The translations under genes and the position numbers were made by a program. The notes below the pieces were generated by a model that saw only the letters and a program-made list of their open reading frames with translations, made no database searches and was not told the origin of the DNA. DNA of 64,000 nt from Avena insularis. Lineage: Eukaryota; Streptophyta; Magnoliopsida; Poales; Poaceae. Shown in pieces: positions 1 through 10,453 of the stretch (its first letter is position 1; every line of letters begins with the position of its first letter). The stretch spans positions 352,540,329-352,604,328 of the forward strand of contig CM042686.1 of assembly GCA_023614405.1 (NCBI GenBank). The letters run 5' to 3'.

Positions 1-764
1 TAATTCAGAGATTCACTTAACCAAATTGCATGATTCAAATTTTGCTTGAAAGTAAATTAAATTATCTATCCAAGCCTGTTGGATTTAAATCATTTTGACT
101 TAGAGATAATCTTTAGCAAAAATAACGAGATAGAGACTTTTGCAACTTCAAACATTTTTCAAAAATCAACCATAATAGCTTTTGAGTTGATTCCAACTTT
201 CAAAAATCACATTTGATAATACCTATCTGAATATGTAATAATATTTAAGTTTGCATGCAGTGACATTGGACTAGTACCAAAAGAAGGCTATTAGAGCATT
301 TCTAGTCACTTTAAATCATTGAAATAATCATCTTAAACTTTATAAAATGTGACCAACCCTTTAAATCACATTCCCATGTATTAGAATATGTGGTGATGAC
401 ATGTATCCACATGATCCCATATTTTAACTAGAGAATATTAAATCTTAATTAATTTCAATGAGTAGAAATTACTTTTCTCAAATAAACCAAATAAAACTAG
501 TTCTTTATTGCATGTGATGATGCTAGATCATCAAGTGTGAAACTTAGTGTGCTAAATAGACTAATTAAGTATTGTTTGGTAATTGTGTACCCCGTATTCA
601 TTTATAGACGATAGTACCGACCAAGGATACGAGGAGAAGAAGTTCTACCCTGAAGAAGACGAAGAGAACTTCAATCATTGCACCAATCAAGGCAAGATAG
701 AAGTATACAAGATGACCTAAGCAATATGCATTAGGCATGCTTGGCTATACATTTTGATTTATAC
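1..764 (+). mobile_element. Old Tekay-type gypsy LTR, left part (T0)
   Basis: This stretch aligns by eye with the middle of the 3.9-kb LTRs of the element that follows (compare about 2525-3250): both carry a 'ctatccaagcc(t/c)gttgga' segment, the 'gcttttgagttgattccaac' segment and a 'gtaccgaccaag' segment, with many substitutions. It stops at 764 where the younger element T1 begins, and the same LTR resumes at 14367. It is therefore one old LTR of the same family, split by T1. Its own beginning lies outside the window. No coding content. Confidence 0.85.
760..764. repeat. Target site duplication TATAC, left copy
   Basis: Five bases TATAC lie directly before the TGTAACATCCC start of the 5' LTR and recur directly after the 3' LTR at 14362-14366. 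This is the 5-bp duplication expected of an LTR retrotransposon integrase. Confidence 0.93.
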
Positions 765-3700
765 TGTAACATCCCAAAACTTCAATCCAAGCTTATCAAT
801 ATCAAGTCATCCAAAAATGGGGTTAACAAAAACTTTTCCAAATTTAAAATGAAAGCATTCATATATGTGTGCATTTAAAATAGGAGTTGTTTTGAATTAC
901 CATGATTGTGTGATCCTTTGCTTCTAAAATGTCTCTTAGATGATTTAAACATCATCTACATCATTCCCAAACGTTTCATAAAGAAAATCAAATAAAAAAG
1001 AATTAAAATGAAGGAATGGTCATTTGGACAAATTTAACTCTCATACCTACTTTGGCTATTCCTAGTTCTCAATTCTTAACAGAAAAAATTCTTGATCTTT
1101 ACACCCCTTGCTAGTACACATAATGAGGTACCAAGGCCCACCTTTTGATCTACTAAAAACCTTCTGTAAACTATTTTAAATAACAGCTTAAAATTGAATC
1201 TAATGCATATGCATAGATCACCCCTATTTCAAAAACCATCAAATTGAGCATCATTTTCAAAACCCTTGCAACCAGAGACTACCTATCACTAGTGGAGATC
1301 ACCCAAAAATTTTGAACTCAAAATTCAAAACTTTTTCTCTTGCGGACATTTCATCAAACACTTGGCAGGCAGAATCACACCTCTAATCCTAGCTCACTGT
1401 TTTGAACAGAGTTTTGCCCCCATTTGATCCCCATTTACTCCCTCTGTCTCCCAATGACCTAACCAAAGCCTAAACACCCATCCCCTATACCCCTAGCCAC
1501 AATGCCATGCCGACCCGAGCCATGCCTCGTCGGCCAAACTTACAACCGCTGCAGCAGACCACCCCTCCCCCCCTCTCCATGTCTAGGAGGCAGCCAGCAC
1601 CGCACCGCCCCTCTCTGTCCCTTGCAGAGCCAAGACCAGCCATGGACCACAAAGGAGAACCCGCGCCCAGTGCCACAGGCGCGCACTGTCCCCGCGTGCA
1701 CAAGCCGCCACTCGACACCAGCCCGCGCCCACCGCTCCGCCTCGACCTAGAGAACACCCCAGACACCTCCATTCGCCACCCAAAGCCCCACAGCCACCGC
1801 TCCCCGTGGACACAGCCGCTTCGGCCGCGCAGAGCGCCACCTCACCCCGACCGCATGCCACCGCCCCTACGGCCGCATTGAAGCGCTAGAGCACCGCCAG
1901 GGGACCGCCCATCGATCGCCATCCCCAGCCATGCTTAGCCCGTAGCCATGTCGCCACCGTCGACCGCCCATCCCGCTCGGTCTCACCATCGAGCCTATAA
2001 AAGGAGCCCTCCCCAGCACCAAAGACTCACACCATTCCACTCCCCTCACCTCTCTGAACCTCAACCACCCCTCGCCGGAGCAAGTGGAGCAGCAGCTCGC
2101 CGGAATTGGAGCCGCAGCCGCTGCCTCAGGAGAAGAAGGGTGTCGTTGATTCCGGCCACCCCAAGCTCCGCCGCGACCACACCTCGCCTTGCTGTCGTCT
2201 TCCACTCTGTTCGCCCGCATCGCCGACCCCACTGGAGCCCTGGTACGCCCCCAGTAGACCCCCACCGAGCCGCTAGGGTTCGAGCTCGCCGGCGACCCGT
2301 CCGTCGTCGACGATGACCCTCAGCCGTAGATCTAGCCTCTAATCGCTTGCCCATGGCGCTGCTGCGTTGCTAGCGTTTAAAGAGCTGACAAGTGGACCCT
2401 GTCGCTGAGCCCGTGCCGCGTAGCGCCACTGGGCCGGCCCATTTCCTTTCCCGCGCAAGCCCGTAGATTCAAATCTAGGTTTTTCTTTTTAGTTAGAATA
2501 TAGTTTCTGTCTAGTGTTTCAAAATTCAATTCTGTGAGTTTGACAAATCCAAATTACATGAAACTAATTTTTTCTGAAAGGTATTGAAATGCTCTATCCA
2601 AGCCCGTTGGATTTAATTCATTTAGAGTTATAGATTTCTCCTAATAAAAATAAGAAGACAGAAGCTTTTGCAACTTGAAACATTTTTGTAAAATCAACCA
2701 AGTTAGCTTTTGAGTTGATTCCAACTCTCAAAAATCACATTTCATCATATCTATCCAAATATGTAATAATATGAAGGTTTACAGGCAGTGACTTTGGAAT
2801 AGTACCAAAATAATGCTATATAGGCATTTCTAGTCACTTTAAATCATTAAATAATGAACTTAAACCAAAGTAATATTGATCCAGCCTTTAAATATCATTC
2901 CCACATGTTAGAATATGTGGTGAGGACATGTGTCCACATGACCCCATATTTTGGTGGTGAATATTAAAGTGTAGTTAATATTTCAATGAGTAGAAATTAC
3001 TTTTCCAAAATAAAAGGTTGAAACTATTGAATTAAAACTTGTGATGTTTGTGATGATAATAGATCATCAATTGTGTGGTTTAGAATACTACTTAGCCTAA
3101 GTTAAGTATTGTTTGGTGATTGTGCACTCCCTATGTATTTCTAGACGCTAGTACCGACCAAGCCTTCGAGGAGGAGGAGTTCTACCAAGAAGAAGAAGAA
3201 GAAAACTTCAACCACTGCACCAACCAAGGCAAGCTATTAGTGGCAAGCTAACCCTTGCAAACATGCTTTAGTAAGCTATTGTAGCAAGCTAGAATAAAAC
3301 TAGATAGTTTAGTAAAGATGCCTTAAGCATACTTTGATCACACCCCCTTAGTTTACACAAAGTTCTTTAATTAATTTTGAAGGTAGCATAAAGAGTATAA
3401 AACTTGACCTACTTAGAAACCTTTAGATGTCATTCTATGGCATGAGATTGATTCCACCTTTCCACCTTAGTGAACACTCTTAACCTAGTGTTTTAGAATA
3501 GATCAAACTTGAGTCACTTTAGATGGGAACACTTGGTGAAAATGAGTTGTGAAAACCTTGGAATGATGAGTCATTCTATTGAGATGTTTTGACATGTGTT
3601 GAGAAACACAGTTGATTTATGATGATGAAAATGATGAGGCATGAGCCTTAACCCTTTTATAAAACTGATGGTTGGATTCGGATGCGATAGCATTCCAAAT

Positions 3701-4644
3701 TTACCGTACAACCACATTACCTGAATTGGGTAAGGCTTAGCTGGAAATTTATGTGCATTAGTATTAGTTCCCTCACGGGAGAGGTTTGAGCTGAGGCTAC
3801 CTCTCAATGATGTCCACCTATGCAGTGCCCAAGATGACTGATGGTCATGTTTGGGGCGCCATGCTCATAGGAGAGGTGCTTGTACTAGGGTGTGTAAAGG
3901 GAAGGTTATGTTTGATTATCTGCATACTAAGTATGATGATTCAGGGTTATCCCTGACAGATGTATCGAATCTTGTGGTGAAAGTGTACCACCTCTGCAGA
4001 GTGTCAAATTATTCGAATAGCCGCGTCCGCGGTTATGTACAGTTGGAATGGCCATACTGTTTCGTTGTCAGATGTTTTCTAAATAACTTGAAATGAATGA
4101 TGAACTTGACTTGCCCACAACAGGGTTGTGTAGATGATAATAGCTTCCCCACTTAAGTGATTCTAGAACTTTACTTTATCTTTTCTTGCTTCAGAACTCA
4201 TCTTAGGTTTCAAACTTAACTTGATAGTTATTCTTTCAATTCAGCACTTTAACTTAGAATCATAACCCTTGCTAGTAGTAGTTTGCGAGTACTTAAAGAG
4301 TACTCATGGCTTTTGTCCCTGGCTATTATCATGGCTAGACTATGAAGGAGATTATCAAGATGATGGTCAGTAGGACGGCTATGATAACTAGGATTATCTG
4401 CCTTCGTCAGCATTGCATGTGCCCCTGAAGATGGACCCCACCGCTACGCTATCGTTTATTTCCGCTGCTTGTTGTATTAAAGACTGGATCATGAGATCCT
4501 TATTTGTGTAAAACCTTATGTATGGTTTGTAATGGATGATGTACTGTGATATCCAATCCGTTATGTCTCGGAAAAATGGTAATCCTGGGATTGCGAGGTA
4601 TGGCATAAGGGGCATCCGGGATAAAAAAAATCCGGGTGTTGACA
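765..4644 (+). repeat. 5' LTR of T1
   Basis: Begins TGTAACATCCC and ends GGTGTTGACA; pairs with 10454-14361. An AT-rich first 700 bp is followed by a GC-rich block (about 1480-2460) with the TATA box, then an AT-rich second half. The GC block gives several overlapping open frames on both strands that look compositional; none resembles a known protein. This copy carries more private differences than the 3' LTR when both are compared with the third copy at 61989. Confidence 0.95.
1996..2003 (+). promoter_or_regulatory. LTR TATA box (TATAAAAG), T1 5' LTR
   Basis: TATAAAAG followed by GAGCCCTCCCC, inside the GC-rich LTR block. The same box occurs at the matching place in the other two LTR copies (11715-11722 and 63235-63242), which supports it as the retrotransposon promoter. 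Transcription would start roughly 30 bases downstream, near the conserved 'agactcacaccattccactc'. Confidence 0.75.
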
Positions 4645-4647
4645 AGT

Positions 4648-4661
4648 TGGTATCAGAGCCA
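4648..4661 (+). other. Primer binding site, tRNA-iMet type
   Basis: TGGTATCAGAGCCA, three bases after the LTR end, is complementary to the 3' end of plant initiator tRNA-Met. It primes minus-strand cDNA synthesis. Confidence 0.92.
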
Positions 4662-4874
4662 TCCTGACCATAGGAGACCCTAGTTAGAATGGACGTCCAA
4701 ACCAAAAACTTAGCTTCAAAACCAAAGTGAGTATTTATGAAAAACTATTTCCCCTCTTACCCTTGTGAACTCATTCTTTCTCAAAAAGACATGTTCCTCA
4801 AAATTCTTACATTACTACTTAAAATTTGACACACTTGATCACTTCACTAATTTCCTCATCCTAAATTCTTGTAG

Positions 4875-5645
4875 ATGGACACTCAGTTCAGCAAGTTTTA
4901 CCAGTTGGGAAACGGAGGTCAACTGATCTTCGAGAGGGATCTGGATTCACTGTCAGAATTACTGGGACGCCCACATCCGGAGTTTCTTGGAGCTCAACTT
5001 CCAGGACCCCCAGGAGGAGACCTATAATGGCTAGTCACCGCAGATCTTCGAGGAAGCATTGAAGCACCAACTTCCGGGAGAATTCAGTTCTCTGTGAGAG
5101 AGAACAACTGGCTAGATGGATTAGCCAGGGCAATGCATGAAGCTCTCGCACGTCTATGTGCCCTCAGCGTCAACAAGATTCAAGGAACCCGTTTTGCCCA
5201 CTATGCAAGACGTGACTTCATGGGAATGCCGATGGAGATACCAAGTCACCCAGAGTTGAGGCATCAAGTGGAGAACCTTGACTTCTTGCTTCATTACCGA
5301 CAGCAGGAACTGGACAATGCCAGAGAGTTAGCCAATCAGAACCGTGCCATTGCCGACCAGAAGGCCCAGACTTTCACACTGCTCGTCCAAGATCGCCAGT
5401 CTCTTTATCGCCAGTGTGCAAAGAAGGATCGCACCATCGCCCGTCTTTGCAAGAAGGTGTCCGACCTCGAGAAGACCGTCAAGGAGCAGGAAGCTTAGCT
5501 TGTTGCCAAGGAAGAAGATGATGAGGGAGAAGACATCCAGGGAGATATGGATTCTTACCTCAGCAACGATGATGACTTTCTGGCAGAGGATGTTGTGGAC
5601 TTCTACACTGATGATGAAGACTCCGACTTCATCAACGATGAGTAG
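4875..5645 (+). pseudogene. Extra ORF upstream of gag in T1 (coiled-coil, acidic tail)
   Basis: A reading frame starting at the ATG at 4875 runs to TAG at 5643-5645, about 256 codons, interrupted in frame by TAA at 5025-5027 and TAG at 5496-5498. I see no known domain. The middle (about residues 125-205) is a charged stretch rich in Q, E, K, R and L with heptad-like spacing (LDFLLHYRQQELDNARELAN), which suggests a coiled coil. The last 45 residues are very acidic (runs such as EEDDEGED and TDDEDSD). It lies between the primer site and gag and ends about 250 bp before the gag start. Upstream ORFs in this position are known in some plant gypsy families, but their role is not established. Because the frame is continuous across both stops, I infer it was one protein when active. 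A non-functional insert is possible. Confidence 0.7.
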
Positions 5646-5893
5646 ATGCACTAGAGCACTGTCGTAGCATGAGATGTATCATCTCATTGTATCGTAGTTT
5701 GCAGAATGGTTCTTCAAACCATCTGTTTTTCCCCTTTGCTTGTTGTGTGTGTGTTGTATTGTGTGCTTGCTTGCATGAATGATAAAGAAGTTAGTTGAAA
5801 AATCTAAGTCTAACTCAAAGTTGTAGCTTTGAAAACCCAAAACCATGAACCTTAGAATTTCCCTCTTACCCCTATATCTATGTCAATCTTCAG

Positions 5894-6419
5894 ATGACTC
5901 GTGGAAACCAAGGAGGGAGCAGCTCATCGCAGGACCCAATGCTACAGATCTTGCAGAATCTCATCGTCGACCGTGAAGCAAGCAGGGCCGACCGTCAAGA
6001 CAACTTAGCGACATTGCAGATGATCGCCCAAATCGCTCTCAAGAACCAAGGACATGGAAATCAGGATCACCATGGATCTAAACTCAAAAAATTTCAGAAC
6101 ACCAATCCCCCAACTTCAACCAATCTGAAAACCCATTAGATCTTGATGGTGTTCTGAGACCATGGAAAACAACCTCAAAGTTGCAAGAGTTGATGAGAAT
6201 GAGAAAGTTCTCTTCGCCACCCACTATCTGGCGGGAGATGCAAGAGCTTGGTGGAATAGCGTCCGCAACATGAACCATGGCCAGGTGATGACCTGGGAAG
6301 CATTCAAGGTCAAGTTCAGCCGCACCCACGTGCCGCAAGGTCTTGTCAACAGGATGAGAGATGAATTCCGTGAACTGAAGCAAAGAAGATTGGCTGTAGT
6401 AGAGTAATGTGACAAATTT
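5894..6419 (+). pseudogene. gag, N-terminal part (T1)
   Basis: The ATG at 5894 opens a frame with a Ser/Gln-rich start (MTRGNQGGSSSSQDPMLQIL). This frame closes at 6139. The capsid region continues in another frame from about 6160 (KVLFATHYLAGDARAWWNSV, with the AWW motif typical of gypsy Gag) and is then cut by TAA at 6405-6407 before running on into the long frame from 6420. So there is one frameshift near 6110-6160 and one nonsense codon. Gag forms the cytoplasmic virus-like particle. Confidence 0.85.
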
Positions 6420-9197
6420 TTGTCAATTGCTAGATATGCACCGGATGAAATCAACACGGAGGCCAAGAAGAAAGAGAGATTCTTAAACGGACTGCATGAT
6501 GAGATGCAGACTGTCCTCGTCAACATCCGTTTCCAGGATCTTGAAGAGCTAGTCGACTCTGCCATTCAGATGGAAGGGAAGATTAACCAGGCAAACGACA
6601 ACCGCAAGCGTCGTATGATGCAGCAGTCTGGATCCAGTAGTCACCAGAAGTACCGTCCCAACCCCTCACCAGGATATGCACCAAGGAACAACCGACCCCC
6701 AAATTCTCGCCCAAGCTACCCCAACCGTAGCGGAGGAAATGTGAAGCCCGGAGGAAACAATCACAACTCCGGCAACGCCAACAACTTCAACCGTGCCCCT
6801 CCCAAGAGCAACAACAACAACACTGCCCCTAGAACTGGCAGCAATGCTGTACCTGTCGCAGTCAAGGACAAGTCCCAGATCACTTGTTTCGAGTGTGGAG
6901 TGAAGGGTCACTACTCCAATGAGTGTCCCAAGAAGACTGCCGCCAATGCCCCTGTGAATGCCCCAGCTCAGCAGCAGCGTCGTGTTCAACCAGGCAGGAG
7001 ATTTGCCCCAGGGAACCCGCACAACCGCAACGGTCGTCTCTTCCACATGAACGCAGAAGAAGCCCAGGAAGCACCAGATGTCGTGCTGGGTATGTTTTCT
7101 GTCAACTCAGTTTTAGCAAGAGTATTGTTTGATTCTGGAGCATCGCATTCATTTGTCACCGAAGAATTTGTATGCACTAGTAAGATTCGCCCAACCAACC
7201 TGAAGCATGTCATGATAGTTCAAATCCCCGGTTCAACCACAAAAGCTAGAAAAATTTGCAAAGATGTACCTATCAGAATACATGGGATAGATTTTTATGC
7301 CAACCTAATTGTACTTGGAACCAAAGGTTTGGAAGTAGTACTAGGTATGGACTGGATATCAAAGCATAAAGGACTGATAGACTGTGCTAAGAAATCCATC
7401 ACCATGACTAGTAGTTCTGGAGTAACAGTAGAACATATCTCTGAAACCTTATCCCGTCAATTCAAATGCGACAAAAGTGTAGCCCTGCCTACCATGGACC
7501 AAGTCAGAGTAGTCTGTGAATACCCTAACGTACTCCTAGATGAATTGCCAGGTATGCCCCCGGATAGGGATATAGAGTTCATTATCGAACTAATCCCCGG
7601 AACCGGACCTATAGCCCAGAGACCCTATACCATGAACCCCTCAGAGTTAGTAGAACTGAAGAAGCAGTTGGATGCCATGTTAGCAACAGGCTTGATTCAA
7701 CCAAGTGCATCGCCATGGAGATCACCAGTGTTATTCGTCGACAAGAAGGATGGAGGCAACCGTCTGTGTACAGACTGCAGAAAGTTGAATGATGTCACCA
7801 TCAAGAACAAGTACCCCTTGCCAAAGATAGAGGATCTATTTGATCAGTTGACTGGATCTCAGGTATTCTCAAAGATTGATCTTAGGACTGGTTATCACCA
7901 ACTTAAGATTCGTGCAACGGATATTCCGAAGACCGCCTTTACTACTCGCTATGGTTTATATGAGTATACGGTTATGTCTTTTGGATTAACCAATGCCCCT
8001 GCGTATTTCATGAATCTCATGAATAAGATCTTTATGAAGTTCCTAGATAAGTGTGTAGTTGTGTTTATCGACGACATCCTTATCTACTCCAAGTCAGAAG
8101 AAGAGCATGAGCAACATTTGAGAATCATCCTAGAAACCCTGAGAGAGCATCAGTTATATGCCAAGTTCAGCAAGTGTGAGTTTTGGCTGAAAGAAGTAGG
8201 ATTCCTAGGACATATTGTGTCTGTCGGAGGAGTCTCTGTTGATCCCAGCAAGATCAAAGATGTCGAAGAATGGGAAGCCCCAACCAATCAAACCCAAGTT
8301 CGTTCATTTCTCGGATTAGGGGGATATTACCGCAAATTCGTAGAAGGATTCTCAAGCATAGCCCGACCAATGACCCAATTGTTGAAGAAGGACAAGAAGT
8401 TTGAATGGACAGACAAGTGTGAAGCCAGTTTCCAGGAGCTGAAGAAGAGATTGATATCAGCCCCAATTTTGATCATGCCAGACATTAAGAAGCCGTTTGA
8501 TGTGTATTGTGATGCATCAAAGATTGGTCTAGGATGTGTATTGATGCAAGAAGGCAAAGTCATCGCGTATCTGTCTCGACAACTGAAGCAGCATGAGCAG
8601 AACTATCCGACCCATGATCTTGAGCTAGCAGCGGTGGTTTTAGCATTGAAGACATGGCGTCATTATTTGATGGGTAATCGCTGTGAGATTTACTCAGATC
8701 ATAAGAGCTTGAAGTATATCTTCACCCAGAAGGAGTTGAATATGAGGCAAAGAAGATGGATAGAGTTAATCAAGGATTATGACCTTGACATTCACTATCA
8801 CCCCGGCAAAGCCAATGTGGTAGCGGATGCTCTTAGCAGATTGCCGTGTAGGCTTAACACCATGATCAAAGAGAAGCAACCAAGTTTGTACGAGGAGTTG
8901 GAGCAGTTTAGGACTGAGTTAGTTAGCAAAGGATTCCTAGCTAGCATTGAACTTCAACCCACTTTGATTAGCCAAATCAAGGAAGCCCAGAAGGGGAATG
9001 AAAGTATCGACGGAATCAAACGTCGTATTGGTACAGGCAAAGTACCTGGATTCACCGAAGATCAAGAAGGTGTACTGTGGTACAAGGGACGTATCTGTGT
9101 ACCAGCAGATTCGGAGCTGAAGGAAATTATCATGAAGGAAGCTCATGATATCTTTATTCTATCCACCCCGGAGGAACAAAGATGTATCAGGATTTGA
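6420..9197 (+). pseudogene. gag C-terminus, protease, reverse transcriptase and RNase H (T1 polyprotein)
   Basis: The longest open frame of the element, 925 codons, in frame with the preceding gag piece. In order: end of capsid (about 1-60); N/P/R-rich linker; CCHC zinc knuckle starting [14 protein letters not shown] (about 156); aspartic protease with DSGAS (D about 238); reverse transcriptase (about 380-640) with the active-site box FIDD (549-552) in place of the commoner YVDD; RNase H starting DASKIGLG (D about 698); then the start of the integrase zinc-binding region. The catalytic residues named are present. The frame runs off at 9197 after a frameshift near 9150-9175, within the integrase HHCC region. 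The first codon at 6420 is TTG, so this is not a true start; it is part of the gag-pol frame. Confidence 0.93.
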
Positions 9198-9676
9198 AAG
9201 AGCAATTTTGGTGGAACAAGATGAAGAGAGAGATCGGAAGCTACATCGCCAAATGTGACATTTGTCAAAGAGTCAAAGCGGAGCATCAGAGACCTGCAGG
9301 ATTGTTGCAACCATTGCAGATTCCGGAATGGAAATGGGATTCCGTCGGAATGGACTTTATCACCGGTTTACCTACTTCTAGTAGGGGAAATGACTCAATC
9401 TGGGCAATAGTTGATAGACTATCCAAGGTAGCCCACTTCATACCAGTCAAGACAACCTACCAGAGTGCAAAACTAGCAGAGCTGTACATTTCTAGGATTG
9501 TTAGTCTGCATGGAACCCCCAAGACCATCGTATCAGATCGAGGAACTCAGTTTACTTCAAGATTTTGGCAAAAAGTTCAGGAAGGTTTAGGAACCAAGTT
9601 GAACTTCAGTACCGCTTATCACCATAAGCAGATGGATGACCGAGAGAGTCAACCAGATCTGGGAGGATATGCTTAG
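9182..9676 (+). pseudogene. Integrase, zinc-binding and catalytic core, first part (T1)
   Basis: Continues the polyprotein after a frameshift. The cysteines of the HHCC zinc finger are seen in KCDICQRVK (residues 25 and 28 of this piece). The first catalytic Asp is in GMDFITGLP (58) and the second in [10 protein letters not shown] (119). The frame is lost again near 9630, just before the catalytic Glu, where small indels disturb the usual YHPQTDGQTER region. Integrase inserts the cDNA in the nucleus. Confidence 0.9.
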
Positions 9677-10406
9677 AGCTTGTGTATTGGAATACGGATC
9701 AAAATGGGAAGACTGCATGCCCTTCGTAGAATTCTCATATAACGACATTTATCAAGCTAGTTTGCAGATGGCACCCTTTGAATTCCTATACGGAAGAAAG
9801 TGTCCTACCCCTTTGAATTGGTCGCAAGTAGGAGAGAGTCAGATCTTTGGACCCGACATTCTCCGAGAAGCAGAAGAGAAAGTTCACAAAGTTCGTGAGC
9901 ACCTCAAGACCGCCCAATCCAGACAGAAAAGCTATGCTGACAAGAGAAGGAGAGACCTGACTTTCAATGTCGGAGATTTCGTATATCTCAAGGTTTCACC
10001 ATTGAAGGGAACCCAACGCTTTAGTCTGAAGGGAAAGTTAGCTCCCAGATATATCGGACCTTTCAAGATTCTGAACCGCCGAGGAGAAGTATCGTATCAG
10101 CTGGAATTGCCTGAAGAGATGTCAGCCATCCACAATGTGTTCCATTTCTCGTTACTTCGCAAATGTTTGGAAGTGCCTGAGAAGACTGAAGTTTTCAAGA
10201 ATATCAATCACAGAGCAGTGGAAATCAACAATAACCTGACCTATCGGGAAGTACCCATCCGTATCTTAGAAGAAGCCTACAGAACCACCAGGACCAGGAG
10301 TATCAAGTTTCTCAAGATTCAGTGGAGCAACCATACCGAGGAGGAAGCCACTTGGGAGCGCGAGGATTACATTAGGACAGAGTTCCCAGATCTCTTTAGT
10401 TCCTAG
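9636..10406 (+). pseudogene. Integrase C-terminal part with chromodomain (T1)
   Basis: Third piece of the polyprotein, 256 codons, overlapping the previous piece across the frameshift. It starts with the catalytic Glu region ([12 protein letters not shown]), continues through the GPY/F-type module (PRYIGPFKIL), and ends with a chromodomain over about the last 48 residues (pattern KFLKIQWSNHTEEEATWERE). The chromodomain is thought to steer chromovirus integration toward marked chromatin. It stops at TAG, 48 bp before the 3' LTR. Confidence 0.92.
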
Positions 10407-10415
10407 TTTTCTTGT

Positions 10416-10434
10416 AAATCTCGGGACGAGATTT
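10416..10434 (+). promoter_or_regulatory. Inverted repeat upstream of the T1 polypurine tract
   Basis: AAATCTCG-GGA-CGAGATTT forms a perfect 8-bp stem with a 3-base loop, ten bases after the pol stop codon and five bases before the purine tract. The same arrangement is seen in four other gypsy elements of this window (16967, 23433, 30566, 51749). Function unknown. Confidence 0.7.
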
Positions 10435-10439
10435 TATTT

Positions 10440-10453
10440 AAGGGGGGAAGGTT
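10440..10453 (+). other. Polypurine tract of T1
   Basis: AAGGGGGGAAGGTT directly precedes the 3' LTR; it is the usual primer for plus-strand cDNA. Confidence 0.88.

Noticed and set aside
1485..2354. Several open frames of 80-130 codons on both strands in the GC-rich LTR block (also 11148-12143 and 62683-63503).
   Set aside because: They are long because the block is GC-rich and stop-poor. The translations are P/R/S/A-rich in all frames, differ between LTR copies by frame-breaking indels, and match nothing I know.
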